This document shows positions 63,909 through 64,000 of a stretch of DNA of 64,000 nt, one piece after another. The position numbers were made by a program, and so were the translations under genes. A model generated the notes under the pieces. It was given only the letters and a program-made list of their open reading frames with translations, searched no databases and was not told the DNA's origin. Within the stretch, counting starts at the first letter, position 1, and each line of letters starts with the position of its first letter. The stretch covers positions 162,915 through 226,914 of the forward strand of contig JAUQQA010000001.1 of the NCBI GenBank assembly GCA_030550095.1, given 5' to 3'. Origin of the DNA: Chloroflexota bacterium (GTDB lineage Bacteria; Chloroflexota; Anaerolineae; J036; Brachytrichaceae).

Positions 63909-64000
63909 GAGCACGCGCAGGCTATCTGCCGTCCATGTCGGGCACCCCAGCGCGTCTTCCTCTCCGCACAAAGCTCGCTTTTGGCAGTGGTGATGTAGGT
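63905..64000 (+). CDS. GPH-type MFS cation/sugar symporter (3' end missing)
   Basis: Only about 32 codons are present. They include the segment LRTKLAFGSGDVG, the hallmark N-terminal motif of the glycoside-pentoside-hexuronide:cation symporter family (K-[LI]-x-[YF]-G-x-G-D-x-G before the first helix). Start either ATG 63905 (overlapping the small frame) or ATG 63935. The gene runs off the right edge. Confidence 0.65.
   Translation, partial: MRARAGYLPSMSGTPARLPLRTKLAFGSGDVG

Noticed and set aside
1..64000. CRISPR arrays, insertion sequences, integrases or phage genes
   Set aside because: No spaced direct repeats, transposase motifs, or terminal repeats were seen on either strand.

Overview
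The window is a GC-rich, densely coded bacterial chromosome segment with no insertion sequences, phage genes or CRISPR arrays. The best guess for the host is a member of the Chloroflexota, probably an aerobic or microaerobic, thermophilic or mesophilic Anaerolineae-like lineage. This rests on the long Thr-Pro linkers in exported proteins, a ba3-type oxidase, the GAAC-N4-GTTC SOS box upstream of recA, and many genes with a TANNNT box directly before the start codon. It is an inference from gene content, not a phylogenetic placement.

Layout. 0-6.4 kb: the end of a sensor kinase, a PatB-type C-S lyase/aminotransferase, a minus-strand ba3 oxidase cluster (subunit IIa, II, I, Sco) and a CBS protein. 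6.4-13.2 kb: an isoleucine-codon leader peptide and terminator before cimA, then a GldA / GldFG-fusion / DUF4340 ABC exporter. 13.2-31 kb: an SDR, a glycosyltransferase, an aldehyde dehydrogenase, two membrane proteins, a NYN protein, moaA-moaC-moaD-moaE, galE, proA, trpC, an HD protein, LysM and PA14 surface proteins, two methyltransferases and a phosphoesterase. 31-42.8 kb: argF, rplI, nadE, a molybdenum hydroxylase large subunit with an overlapping amidase, a K+/H+ or Na+/H+ antiporter, an RNase H-like protein and a C45 Ntn hydrolase. 42.8-47.5 kb: an aromatic-codon leader peptide and terminator followed by aroG (class I-alpha), aroF (class I-beta), tyrA and aroA. 47.5-58.6 kb: dps, a class III aminotransferase, a release-factor-like protein, recA with an SOS box, purA, an ADP-ribosylglycohydrolase, a peptide-binding lipoprotein, an ABC ATPase, tRNA-Glu(CUC), a redoxin and cdsA. 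58.6-64 kb: an ECF sigma factor, a small membrane protein and a PAS histidine kinase, a second redoxin, a chelatase locus with a frameshift signal, and the start of a GPH-type transporter.

Three regulatory structures stand out. Two are ribosome-mediated transcription attenuators with the same design: TTGACA-N17-TANNNT promoter, a roughly 30-codon leader peptide rich in the pathway's end-product codons, then an 11-12 bp terminator just before the first structural gene. One (Ile codons) precedes cimA and the other (Phe/Tyr/Trp codons) precedes the aromatic operon. The third is a probable programmed -1 frameshift: the ChlI-like reading frame ends just after an A7 slippery run, a 7-nt spacer and a two-part stem-loop, and the -1 frame continues without a stop into a von Willebrand A domain. 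One gene could therefore make both the small (ChlI) and medium (ChlD) chelatase subunits.

Other points are a MoaD whose C-terminus reads Gly-Gly-Ala-Ala instead of ending in Gly-Gly, two DAHP synthases of different classes side by side, and probable leaderless transcription of many genes.
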